The notes under the pieces: generated by a model
Databases searched by the model: none
Told to the model about the DNA's origin: nothing
What the model saw: the letters and a program-made list of their open reading frames with translations, nothing else
NCBI GenBank assembly: GCA_026985495.1
Contig: JALSQJ010000010.1
Coordinates: 1-14,101, forward strand
Reading direction: 5' to 3'
Source of the DNA: Campylobacteraceae bacterium
GTDB lineage: Bacteria; Campylobacterota; Campylobacteria; Campylobacterales; Sulfurovaceae
DNA: 14,101 nucleotides
Position numbers and translations under genes: made by a program
Part shown: positions 8,605 to 14,101 of the stretch, piece after piece
How positions within the stretch are numbered: position 1 is the first letter of the stretch
Layout: every line of letters starts with the position of its first letter

Positions 8605-10133
8605 GATGACTCCTCTATCTGTTTAAATACATCTTCATAGACCTTTTGATATGTATCTAAAAAAAGCTCTTGGGTGTAGAAAGTGTTTACTCTTTTTATG
8701 GCAACTTTTTGAGCCTCTAACCAACGCTCTTCATCGCTTAGTAGTTCAATGTACCCTTTAGCTAAAGCCTCTGCATTGGCAATTGGGCATACGACTCCTG
8801 CACTTCCTAGTGCTATATCTTCAGGGTTCTCTCCACCATATATAAGCTCTTTACATGAACCAACATCTGTTCCAACACAAGGAACACCTGCTGCAAACCC
8901 CTCCAAGATAACAAGAGGCATTCCCTCACTAATAGAGGTGAGTGTTAGTAGTCCACTTTGAGGTAAGATTTTTGATATATCTTGAAAGCCTAAGAATTTT
9001 ATTGTATCTTTTAGATTTAAAATATCAATAAGCTCATAACACTCTTGAGCATACTCCTTCTCTTCGTCAGCTGGTCCTACTATCCACGCCTCTACATCGG
9101 GTAGGGCGTTGGCTGTAATTCTCATTGCTTGAATAAAGGTTTTAATATCTTTAATAGATACCACACGCCCAATAAGGGTAATGATTTGAGGAATACCCTC
9201 TGGACGCTCATTAATGGTTTTACCAAGCTTTTCAATATCTACCCCATTAGGAATTACTCTACATCGCTCTGCTTTTGCTCCATATGCTATTTGGGTCTCT
9301 TTCGCAACGCCAAATAGGGATAAAATAGGGTTTGCTCTACTATAGCTCATCTTTCCTATACCTTCAAAAAAACGAACCCACATAGTCTGAATGTAGTCGC
9401 TTTTTGAGGTGTCTCTAAAGAGGTCTAACTTTTTATAGAGTGAAAGAGAGTTTGAGATGAGGTCAATCTTTCGCTCTTTAGTGTAGATACCATGCTCTGT
9501 TAAGATAAATGGTTTACCTGTCTCATGAGAGATGAGAGTAGAGAGAAATCCTGCATATCCTGTTGATGGGGAGTGAATAATTGCTCCTTTATCTTTAATG
9601 ACATAGGCGAGTTCAGCCATTTTCCAGATAGGAATATGAATACTTCTTACCGACCAAAAGTAGTCTAAAAAGGAGAGGTCACTTGCATTCTCTTGATTTT
9701 TATTGGTAATGAAATACCACGCCTCTTTAGAGTATAAAAAGGTTGATTCGCTAATGATATTTCGATAAAAATCTAACTTCTGTATCTCTTTTGGAAAAGG
9801 GGTATTGTTATCTTTTTCTCTAAACCAACTATAGAGCTCTTCGACTCTCTTAAAATCTTCTACACTCCCATCTTTTGACTCAATAGGTGGCTTTTCATCA
9901 TCGTCAAACATAAACATCTCTATAACATAAACCAAATTTTCAGGGTATGGATAGAGAGGTTTAGGTGGATAATCTTTTTTCTGACTTCCAATAAATGCAA
10001 TACCGAACTTATATTGAGGTAGCCCTGCAATGAGTTGTGCAATCCATGAAGAGACCCCACCTCGAACATAAGGGAAAGTACCCTCACATGGAATTAATAT
10101 ATCAGGTTGAGCTGTATCGTGTAGTATTTTCAT
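8592..10133 (-). CDS. pelF: PelF: GT4-family glycosyltransferase, Pel polymerase
   Basis: Cytoplasmic GT-B glycosyltransferase, 513 aa (P. aeruginosa PelF 507 aa). The N-terminal half carries CEGTFPYVRGGVSSW (about 16-30), a typical PelF glycine loop. The C-terminal nucleotide-binding half has LIGRVVSIKDIKTFIQA (about 320-336) and the GT4 retaining EX7E motif SEGMPLVILEG with E403 and E411, followed by GVPCVGTDVGSCKELI. The family builds the N-acetylgalactosamine-rich Pel chain from UDP-sugars. No signal peptide or membrane segment is seen. I chose ATG at 10133 because it forms an ATGA 4-bp overlap with the pelE stop and has GTGGGT at a reasonable distance. A GTG at 10145 would add four residues but has its only purine-rich site too close. 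It sits in the middle of the operon, before pelG, and is probably coupled to pelE. Confidence 0.96.
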   Translation of the reverse strand: MKILHDTAQPDILIPCEGTFPYVRGGVSSWIAQLIAGLPQYKFGIAFIGSQKKDYPPKPLYPYPENLVYVIEMFMFDDDEKPPIESKDGSVEDFKRVEELYSWFREKDNNTPFPKEIQKLDFYRNIISESTFLYSKEAWYFITNKNQENASDLSFLDYFWSVRSIHIPIWKMAELAYVIKDKGAIIHSPSTGYAGFLSTLISHETGKPFILTEHGIYTKERKIDLISNSLSLYKKLDLFRDTSKSDYIQTMWVRFFEGIGKMSYSRANPILSLFGVAKETQIAYGAKAERCRVIPNGVDIEKLGKTINERPEGIPQIITLIGRVVSIKDIKTFIQAMRITANALPDVEAWIVGPADEEKEYAQECYELIDILNLKDTIKFLGFQDISKILPQSGLLTLTSISEGMPLVILEGFAAGVPCVGTDVGSCKELIYGGENPEDIALGSAGVVCPIANAEALAKGYIELLSDEERWLEAQKVAIKRVNTFYTQELFLDTYQKVYEDVFKQIEESSWLE

Positions 10134-11092
10134 TTGTTTACCCACATCTTTCCAATAGGTTTAAGGCGTACATCTATCTCAAACTGCTCTTGATTAATAT
10201 GTTGAGATACCTCATTGTAACGCTTCTGTTCAAATCGAATCTCTGCTAAAAAAGTACCAATCGCCTCTTTTGGTATGCCCATCTCTATGGCTTTGAAGAA
10301 TGCCTCTTCTGCCTCTTTGTACTCTCTATTAAAGAGTTTAATCTTTCCCATTAGAACCATAGCACGAGCATGGTTTGGAATCTCTTGAAGTGTGTTAGCA
10401 ATCTTTTGAGTATAGAAACCAGATAGCTTATCACTTGCAACACCGTGGTAGATAAACTGCCAATAGGTAGTTGCCAACTCAAAAAGATGCTCTTCTCTCT
10501 CCTCTTTTATTTTACTAGAGTCTATTTTAGCTTGAAGAGATTTAATTTGATTATTAAGCTTTTTCTCAAATGAAGAGATTAAAGCAAAGGCATAGAGACG
10601 TGTCTCATCAGAGCTATCCGAGAGAAAGTTTTTTACCTTATCAATATTATTTTGTGCATTAGACTCATAGAGAATAGAGAGAGATTTTATCTTCTCATCG
10701 ACAGATATTTTACGGCTCTGCTTCCCCTCTGCTATCAAAAGCCCCTCTTGAAATTTACTATAGACCATAGGAAACTCTGAAATATACTCCTCAAAGTCAA
10801 CCATCTCATAGTTTGGGTGACTCTCTTTTTGTGTTGCCCATGTAAGAGCAAAAAATATCATAATAAGTGTAAGGATAACTCCAATAAAGAGAAATCCTAC
10901 ATTGATAACAATGAAAAAGAGAAAAATCTCTCTTTTGTGTGCTTTAAACTTTTTAGGAATAAAGAGTATAAGAAGATAGGAGATGACTATCCAAAAAAGT
11001 ATCTCTATTCCAATAAATAGCAGTAGATTTTGTGGGGAGTTTGTAGCAAGAAGTAACTCTTTAACATACTCTATGTTTGGACTACTCCACAC
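10130..11092 (-). CDS. pelE: PelE: inner-membrane TPR protein of the Pel synthase complex
   Basis: Protein of 320 aa with two strong membrane helices (about 23-46 and 57-87 counted from the chosen start) and then a soluble helical region. The last third (about 240-305) shows TPR-like repeats such as MGKIKLFNREYKEAEEAFFKAIEMG. This architecture and the position between pelD and pelF match PelE (329 aa in P. aeruginosa), which bridges PelD and PelG in the inner membrane. Sequence signatures are weak, so the call leans on topology and order. The start is GTG at 11092: GAGGAG lies 7 nt upstream, while a TTG at 11107 has no ribosome binding site and lies upstream of that GAGGAG. With the GTG start it overlaps pelD by 11 bp; its TGA overlaps the pelF ATG. 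No in-frame ATG is available before the first membrane helix. Confidence 0.87.
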   Translation of the reverse strand: MWSSPNIEYVKELLLATNSPQNLLLFIGIEILFWIVISYLLILFIPKKFKAHKREIFLFFIVINVGFLFIGVILTLIMIFFALTWATQKESHPNYEMVDFEEYISEFPMVYSKFQEGLLIAEGKQSRKISVDEKIKSLSILYESNAQNNIDKVKNFLSDSSDETRLYAFALISSFEKKLNNQIKSLQAKIDSSKIKEEREEHLFELATTYWQFIYHGVASDKLSGFYTQKIANTLQEIPNHARAMVLMGKIKLFNREYKEAEEAFFKAIEMGIPKEAIGTFLAEIRFEQKRYNEVSQHINQEQFEIDVRLKPIGKMWVNK

Positions 11093-12425
11093 AACTATAC
11101 TCCTCAATAAGTGAATTAAAGTTTCTAACGCTAGTATGTTTTTTTATAATTGAGCTATAATCTTTTGGTGATAGTTGTCTTGGTAACTCTCTCTCTAGCT
11201 CTTCAAGTTTAAGTTGGTTCTCTAATGCATAATCTAACTCTTTTGACCTCTCATACATTTCTGGGTTTGCAACAAAAGGAAAGAGAACAAAGTGAATATA
11301 GCTCTCTCCACACTCAATAGCAATATATTGGTCTAAAATATCTAAAAAATCACTATTGTATAGAAAATCATCAATCTCTTGATGTACTATTTTGTTATCA
11401 GTAGCAAGGAGATAGACTCGACTGTCAATTTTAAATCCATCTAATATATTATTTAGACGTGCAATCTCTAGTTTAAAGTCAACAATATCTTGACGCTCAT
11501 GGTTCTCATTTTTTAAATCAATACTATTTTCATGTTTACTATTTTCAATTCTATCAAGAGAGGCTCTCTTCTTGTACTCTGTCCAGATATAGTTAAAGAC
11601 TACATTTATTTTAAGAAGTGTATCTTCATTATAAAAGAGAAAAGGTATCTCTTTAATAATTAAAATAGCAACTATACTATCTCTTTTATCTATAAATGGA
11701 ATAGCATATATATAGGAGGTCTGCTCTTTATCTTCTAAATCATTAAGATATATAGGCTTTTTTTGACTTAATGCCTCCTCTATAAGCTTATCATTTTTAT
11801 CAATAGTCTCATTGCTATTACCAATAGATGCAAAGATGTGGTGAGGCTTATTGTTTTTAACCCTCCATATCATAGCACTATTAACAGCAAAGAACTTTTT
11901 GAGGACTCTTAGTGTATTTTTAGCACTCTCTTTTGGTATATTATGCTCTGAACTCTCTAAAATTTCAGAGATAACAAACCTAAAAGAGGCAGGTTGGGTA
12001 ATGTAGATAGACTCTAATTTGTCATGTGAAATCTTTAGTGTAAAGAAGGCATTGGTTAACTCTTTAAGTCTAAGTTGTAGATATTTGGTTTTTATCTTAT
12101 ATTTATCCATCTCTTCATGTAGGCTAGAGAAGAAAAAACCATAGAGAAATACAAAAAATAAGTTCTCTAAGATAATCGATGTAAAGATAGGGTCATTGGC
12201 ATAGGCAAAAAAGGAGACAATGGCTAAGAGTGTCCACATAAGTAGCCCCATAGTTAATCCATAAAATAGGGTTACAACAGCTAACCATAAGACCAAAAAA
12301 GAGAAGTTGTAGTGAATAAGTAGAGGGTCTTTCTCATCGATATATAGTCCTGCAACTACAATAAGTAGTGCAAAGGCTACAACCTCAAAGGTTTGAAAAA
12401 GTTTTGATTGTCTTTTAAGTGTCAT
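11082..12425 (-). CDS. pelD: PelD: inner-membrane GAF/degenerate GGDEF subunit lacking the RxxD I-site
   Basis: Membrane protein of 447 aa (P. aeruginosa PelD 455 aa). Four hydrophobic helices fill about residues 13-102, followed by a helical linker (103-145), a GAF-like domain (about 146-285, for example NSAMIWRVKNNKPHHIFASIG and YAIPFIDKRDSIVAILII) and a C-terminal degenerate GGDEF-like domain (about 312-400). In P. aeruginosa PelD binds cyclic di-GMP through an RxxD inhibitory-type site and switches Pel synthesis on. Here ECGES (371-375) occupies the GGDEF position, so the fold should have no cyclase activity. Five residues upstream, where RxxD belongs, the sequence is DILD (362-365). I checked all 15 arginines and found no RxxD anywhere. 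The ATG follows pelC by 6 bp and has no clear ribosome binding site, so it may depend on coupling to pelC. The assignment as PelD is good; control by c-di-GMP is doubtful. Confidence 0.9.
   Translation of the reverse strand: MTLKRQSKLFQTFEVVAFALLIVVAGLYIDEKDPLLIHYNFSFLVLWLAVVTLFYGLTMGLLMWTLLAIVSFFAYANDPIFTSIILENLFFVFLYGFFFSSLHEEMDKYKIKTKYLQLRLKELTNAFFTLKISHDKLESIYITQPASFRFVISEILESSEHNIPKESAKNTLRVLKKFFAVNSAMIWRVKNNKPHHIFASIGNSNETIDKNDKLIEEALSQKKPIYLNDLEDKEQTSYIYAIPFIDKRDSIVAILIIKEIPFLFYNEDTLLKINVVFNYIWTEYKKRASLDRIENSKHENSIDLKNENHERQDIVDFKLEIARLNNILDGFKIDSRVYLLATDNKIVHQEIDDFLYNSDFLDILDQYIAIECGESYIHFVLFPFVANPEMYERSKELDYALENQLKLEELERELPRQLSPKDYSSIIKKHTSVRNFNSLIEEYSCVE
11100..11105 (-). promoter_or_regulatory. 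pelE: Ribosome binding site deciding a GTG start for pelE
   Basis: GAGGAG on the minus strand, within the last codons of pelD, lies 7 nt before GTG at 11092. The site rules out the longer TTG reading at 11107, which would begin upstream of it. Confidence 0.7.
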
Positions 12426-12431
12426 AATATT

Positions 12432-12947
12432 TTAGTCTGTAAAACTTGGAATAATCTCTTGAGCAATCTCTTGTGCTACAACCCCAATAGATTTGTCACC
12501 CCAACCACTTTTAGCAATAACACCATTGTAGATAGTTCTACTATTTGATAGATCGATTACTTTGATGCTGTAGCTTACGACAGGTTGTGCATCTATACCT
12601 TTTTTATAACGCCACTCTTGCACCTCTCCTGTAATAAGGTAGTTGGCTTTAAGTTGTTTTGCTAAATTAATCTGCTCTTTTAAAAAATTAATTTTATTTT
12701 TAGTTAGGTTACTCTTTTCGCTCCCCTCAATAAGTGAATGGAGCATAATACTCTCTTTTGACAAAACTGACTCAACAATAGAGGCTGCTTTAAGTCCTGC
12801 CATGGGTGTTTGAGTGTAGTTCCAAAATGATGAGATAACATATGTTTTACTCTTTGATAGTGTTAAAGTTGGTTTGTGAACAATAGATGAGCAATTTACA
12901 AAAAATAGAGTAGAGAAGATAAGAAAAAATTTAGATAGTTGAAACAT
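12432..12947 (-). CDS. pelC: PelC-like outer-membrane lipoprotein
   Basis: Small exported protein of 171 aa, almost the same length as P. aeruginosa PelC (172 aa). A basic-hydrophobic leader (1-18) precedes Cys19; the sequence before it, FFVN, is a poor lipobox because Asn sits at -1, but CSS is a plausible mature lipoprotein start. The body has the mixed alpha/beta look of the PelC/LpoB group: YVISSFWNYT, ANYLITGEVQEW, a VVSYSIKVIDLSNSRTIYNG beta segment, then SGWG with W149 and an amphipathic C-terminal helix (about 152-168). As I recall, a Trp at position 149 is also important in P. aeruginosa PelC. PelC forms a periplasmic ring that guides the polymer to PelB. It is the first gene of the operon, with GGGAG 8 nt before the ATG; two of these G residues lie in a leader hairpin. 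Identity rests on size, topology, the Trp motif and context. Confidence 0.83.
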   Translation of the reverse strand: MFQLSKFFLIFSTLFFVNCSSIVHKPTLTLSKSKTYVISSFWNYTQTPMAGLKAASIVESVLSKESIMLHSLIEGSEKSNLTKNKINFLKEQINLAKQLKANYLITGEVQEWRYKKGIDAQPVVSYSIKVIDLSNSRTIYNGVIAKSGWGDKSIGVVAQEIAQEIIPSFTD

Positions 12948-12957
12948 AGATGTAGCT

Positions 12958-12989
12958 CCCTATAAAATAAATAGCTCTATTTTATAGGG
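12958..12989 (-). promoter_or_regulatory. Perfect 12-bp leader hairpin touching the pelC ribosome binding site
   Basis: Arms 12958-12969 (CCCTATAAAATA on the plus strand) and 12978-12989 are exact reverse complements with an 8-nt loop. In the pelC transcript the 3' arm ends in TATAGGG and runs straight into AGCTACATCT and the ATG, so the GGG of the GGGAG ribosome binding site is part of the stem. No U-tract follows on either strand, so it is not a standard terminator. It could tune translation, protect the mRNA end, or act at the DNA level as an operator. Confidence 0.6.
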
Positions 12990-13002
12990 TTACTCTTAAT
13001 TA

Positions 13003-13040
13003 TTTAGTTAAACTTTGCCTATTATAGGTATTTAACTTAA
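13003..13040. promoter_or_regulatory. Imperfect dyad spanning the candidate pel promoter
   Basis: Outer arms 13003-13012 and 13031-13040 are inverted repeats with one mismatch (AGTTAAA/TTTAACT core). Inside lies an exact short palindrome, CCTAT-T-ATAGG, at 13018-13028. The candidate -10 box is within the inner palindrome. Such a nested dyad could be an operator for a dimeric regulator, or an RNA hairpin at the recA 3' end. No U-run follows it. Confidence 0.45.
13021..13026 (-). promoter_or_regulatory. Candidate -10 box for the pel operon
   Basis: The minus strand reads TATAAT, a consensus -10 hexamer, 73 bp before the pelC ATG. The sequence about 17 bp upstream (TTCTGA) is only a weak -35, but the region is T/A-rich, as usual for Campylobacterota promoters. 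The predicted leader of about 65 nt would contain the 12-bp hairpin. No other good -10 stands out in this AT-rich gap, although many loose matches exist. Confidence 0.45.
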
Positions 13041-13119
13041 AATTCAGAAATTTTTGTAACATAAATTTTAAAAAATATAATTTTATTATGTTTTTATGTT
13101 TCTTTTTATAAAAATGTAA

Positions 13120-14101
13120 CTATTCATCACTATCTTTTATATCATTAGTATCCATGGTAAGCATACTTGTAATCCCAAGTGCCTCTTTAATCTTAGCCTC
13201 TATCTCATTACGAAGAGCAATATCCTCTTTGAACTTAAGTTTAACATTCTCTTTACCTTGTCCAAGCTTCTTCTCACCATAACTAAACCAAGCACCAGAT
13301 TTGTCAATGATATCTAGTTTTACACCATAGTCAACCAACTCACCCTCCATAGAGATACCCTCTCCAAACATAATATCAAACTCTGCTTGTCTAAATGGTG
13401 GAGCAACTTTGTTTTTAATCACTTTTGCTTTAACACGATTACCAATTTGTGATTCACCCTGTTTAAGTGTTGCTACTCTTCTTACATCAATTCTAACTGA
13501 AGCATAAAATTTAAGAGCATTTCCACCAGTAGTTGTCTCTGGACTCCCATACCCCATCATTCCAATTTTCATACGAATTTGGTTAATAAAAATAACAGTG
13601 GTATTTGTTTTGTGTAGAACTCCTGTAATCTTTCTAAGTGCTTTAGACATTAGACGAGCTTGAAGTCCAACTTGTAAATCACTCATTTCACCCTCTATCT
13701 CTGCTTTTGGTGTAAGTGCAGCTACAGAGTCAACTACAATTACATCAACAGCTCCAGAACGGGCTAATGTCTCAAGAACATCAAGTGCTTGTTCTCCAAA
13801 ATCGGGTTGAGATACCAATAGGTTCTCTACATCTACACCTAAATTTTTAGCATAAAGTACATCAAGAGCATGTTCTGCATCAATAAAGGCACATACTTTT
13901 CCATCAGCTTGTGCAGAGGCTGTAATTTGTAGAGCAAGAGTAGTCTTACCTGAACTCTCTGGTCCATAAATCTCAATGACTCTTCCCTCTGGAACACCAC
14001 CAATTCCTAATGCCATATCAAGACCAATTGAGCCTGTACTAATAGCTGCGATAGGTTCTATTACTTTGTCTCCTAAACGTACTACTGTACCTTTACCAAA
14101 A
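13120..14101 (-). CDS. recA: RecA recombinase, 5' end beyond the window
   Basis: DNA recombination and SOS protein RecA, partial. The frame stays open to the right edge: upstream of the internal Met at 14016 it continues with [13 protein letters not shown] and then ISTGSIGLD, which aligns with the region of E. coli RecA starting near residue 22, so roughly the first 20 residues are missing. Visible motifs are the Walker A box GPESSGKT, the Walker B segment [10 protein letters not shown], the L1/L2 loop regions ([33 protein letters not shown]) and INQIRMKIG. The C-terminus ends in an acidic tail, DIKDSDE, as usual for RecA. The stop is TAG. It is upstream of pelC on the same strand, and no convincing terminator follows, so some recA transcripts may run into the pel leader. 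Confidence 0.98.
   Translation of the reverse strand, partial: FGKGTVVRLGDKVIEPIAAISTGSIGLDMALGIGGVPEGRVIEIYGPESSGKTTLALQITASAQADGKVCAFIDAEHALDVLYAKNLGVDVENLLVSQPDFGEQALDVLETLARSGAVDVIVVDSVAALTPKAEIEGEMSDLQVGLQARLMSKALRKITGVLHKTNTTVIFINQIRMKIGMMGYGSPETTTGGNALKFYASVRIDVRRVATLKQGESQIGNRVKAKVIKNKVAPPFRQAEFDIMFGEGISMEGELVDYGVKLDIIDKSGAWFSYGEKKLGQGKENVKLKFKEDIALRNEIEAKIKEALGITSMLTMDTNDIKDSDE

Noticed and set aside
10134-10145. Longer pelF starting at GTG 10145
   Set aside because: The only purine-rich site (GGAAAG) is about 2 nt from this GTG. ATG at 10133 forms an ATGA overlap with the pelE stop and has better spacing.
11093-11107. Longer pelE starting at TTG 11107
   Set aside because: No ribosome binding site precedes it, and the strong GAGGAG lies downstream of this TTG, well placed for the GTG at 11092.
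11082-12425. PelD as an active diguanylate cyclase or a stand-alone GAF sensor
   Set aside because: The GGDEF position reads ECGES and four membrane helices precede the GAF domain, in a pel operon next to pelE. This is PelD architecture, not a working cyclase.
13058-13092. AACATAA/TTATGTT inverted repeat after recA
   Set aside because: Only seven paired A/T-rich bases with a 21-nt loop; too weak to call a terminator or operator.
13103-13114. TTTTTATAAAAA palindrome just after recA as a terminator
   Set aside because: The stem is only A/T, has almost no loop, and no clear U-tract follows a stable stem. It is expected by chance in such AT-rich sequence.
1292-13119. Mobile element, tRNA, att site or CRISPR at the cluster edges
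   Set aside because: I looked at both intergenic gaps (1292-1357 and 12948-13119) and saw no transposase, tRNA fold, or direct repeat shared by the two edges.
1-14101. Frequent CTCTC (GAGAG on the coding strand) throughout the window
   Set aside because: It occurs in eno and recA as well as in pel, so it looks like genome-wide codon and composition bias (GAG Glu, AGA Arg, CTC/TCT contexts), not a local repeat or site.

Overview
This AT-rich window (roughly two-thirds A+T by eye) reads almost entirely on the minus strand. The enolase and RecA flanks, the low GC and the protein sequences suggest a member of the Campylobacterota, probably of the Sulfurimonas/Sulfurovum/Arcobacter kind. The genus cannot be fixed from the sequence alone.

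Layout in the direction of transcription (right to left): the 3' part of recA (runs off the right edge); a 172-bp intergenic region with two inverted repeats and a candidate promoter; seven tightly packed genes that I read as a complete Pel exopolysaccharide locus in the order pelC-pelD-pelE-pelF-pelG-pelA-pelB; a 66-bp gap; and eno, whose stop lies 19 bp from the left edge. Apart from the 6-bp pelC/pelD gap, every pel junction overlaps (11, 4, 13, 23 and 20 bp with the starts chosen here), so the genes look like one translationally coupled operon.

How the genes work together (family knowledge, mainly from Pseudomonas aeruginosa): PelF polymerises an N-acetylgalactosamine-rich chain from UDP-sugar in the cytoplasm. 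PelD, PelE and PelG form the inner-membrane synthase/transport complex, with PelD as the signal-receiving subunit. PelA in the periplasm deacetylates the chain and can hydrolyse it. The lipoprotein PelC and the TPR/beta-barrel protein PelB carry it across the outer membrane. The product is a cationic biofilm polysaccharide.

Most notable points: the gene order is a circular permutation of the classical pelABCDEFG; the cluster lies between recA and eno, which are neighbours in Helicobacter pylori and Campylobacter jejuni; PelD has no RxxD c-di-GMP motif anywhere, with Asp where the I-site Arg should be; and the operon leader carries a perfect 12-bp stem that takes in part of the pelC ribosome binding site, plus a second dyad over the candidate -10 box. 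All seven expected Pel proteins are present with their main motifs, so this is a known type of system in an unusual setting, not a wholly new one.
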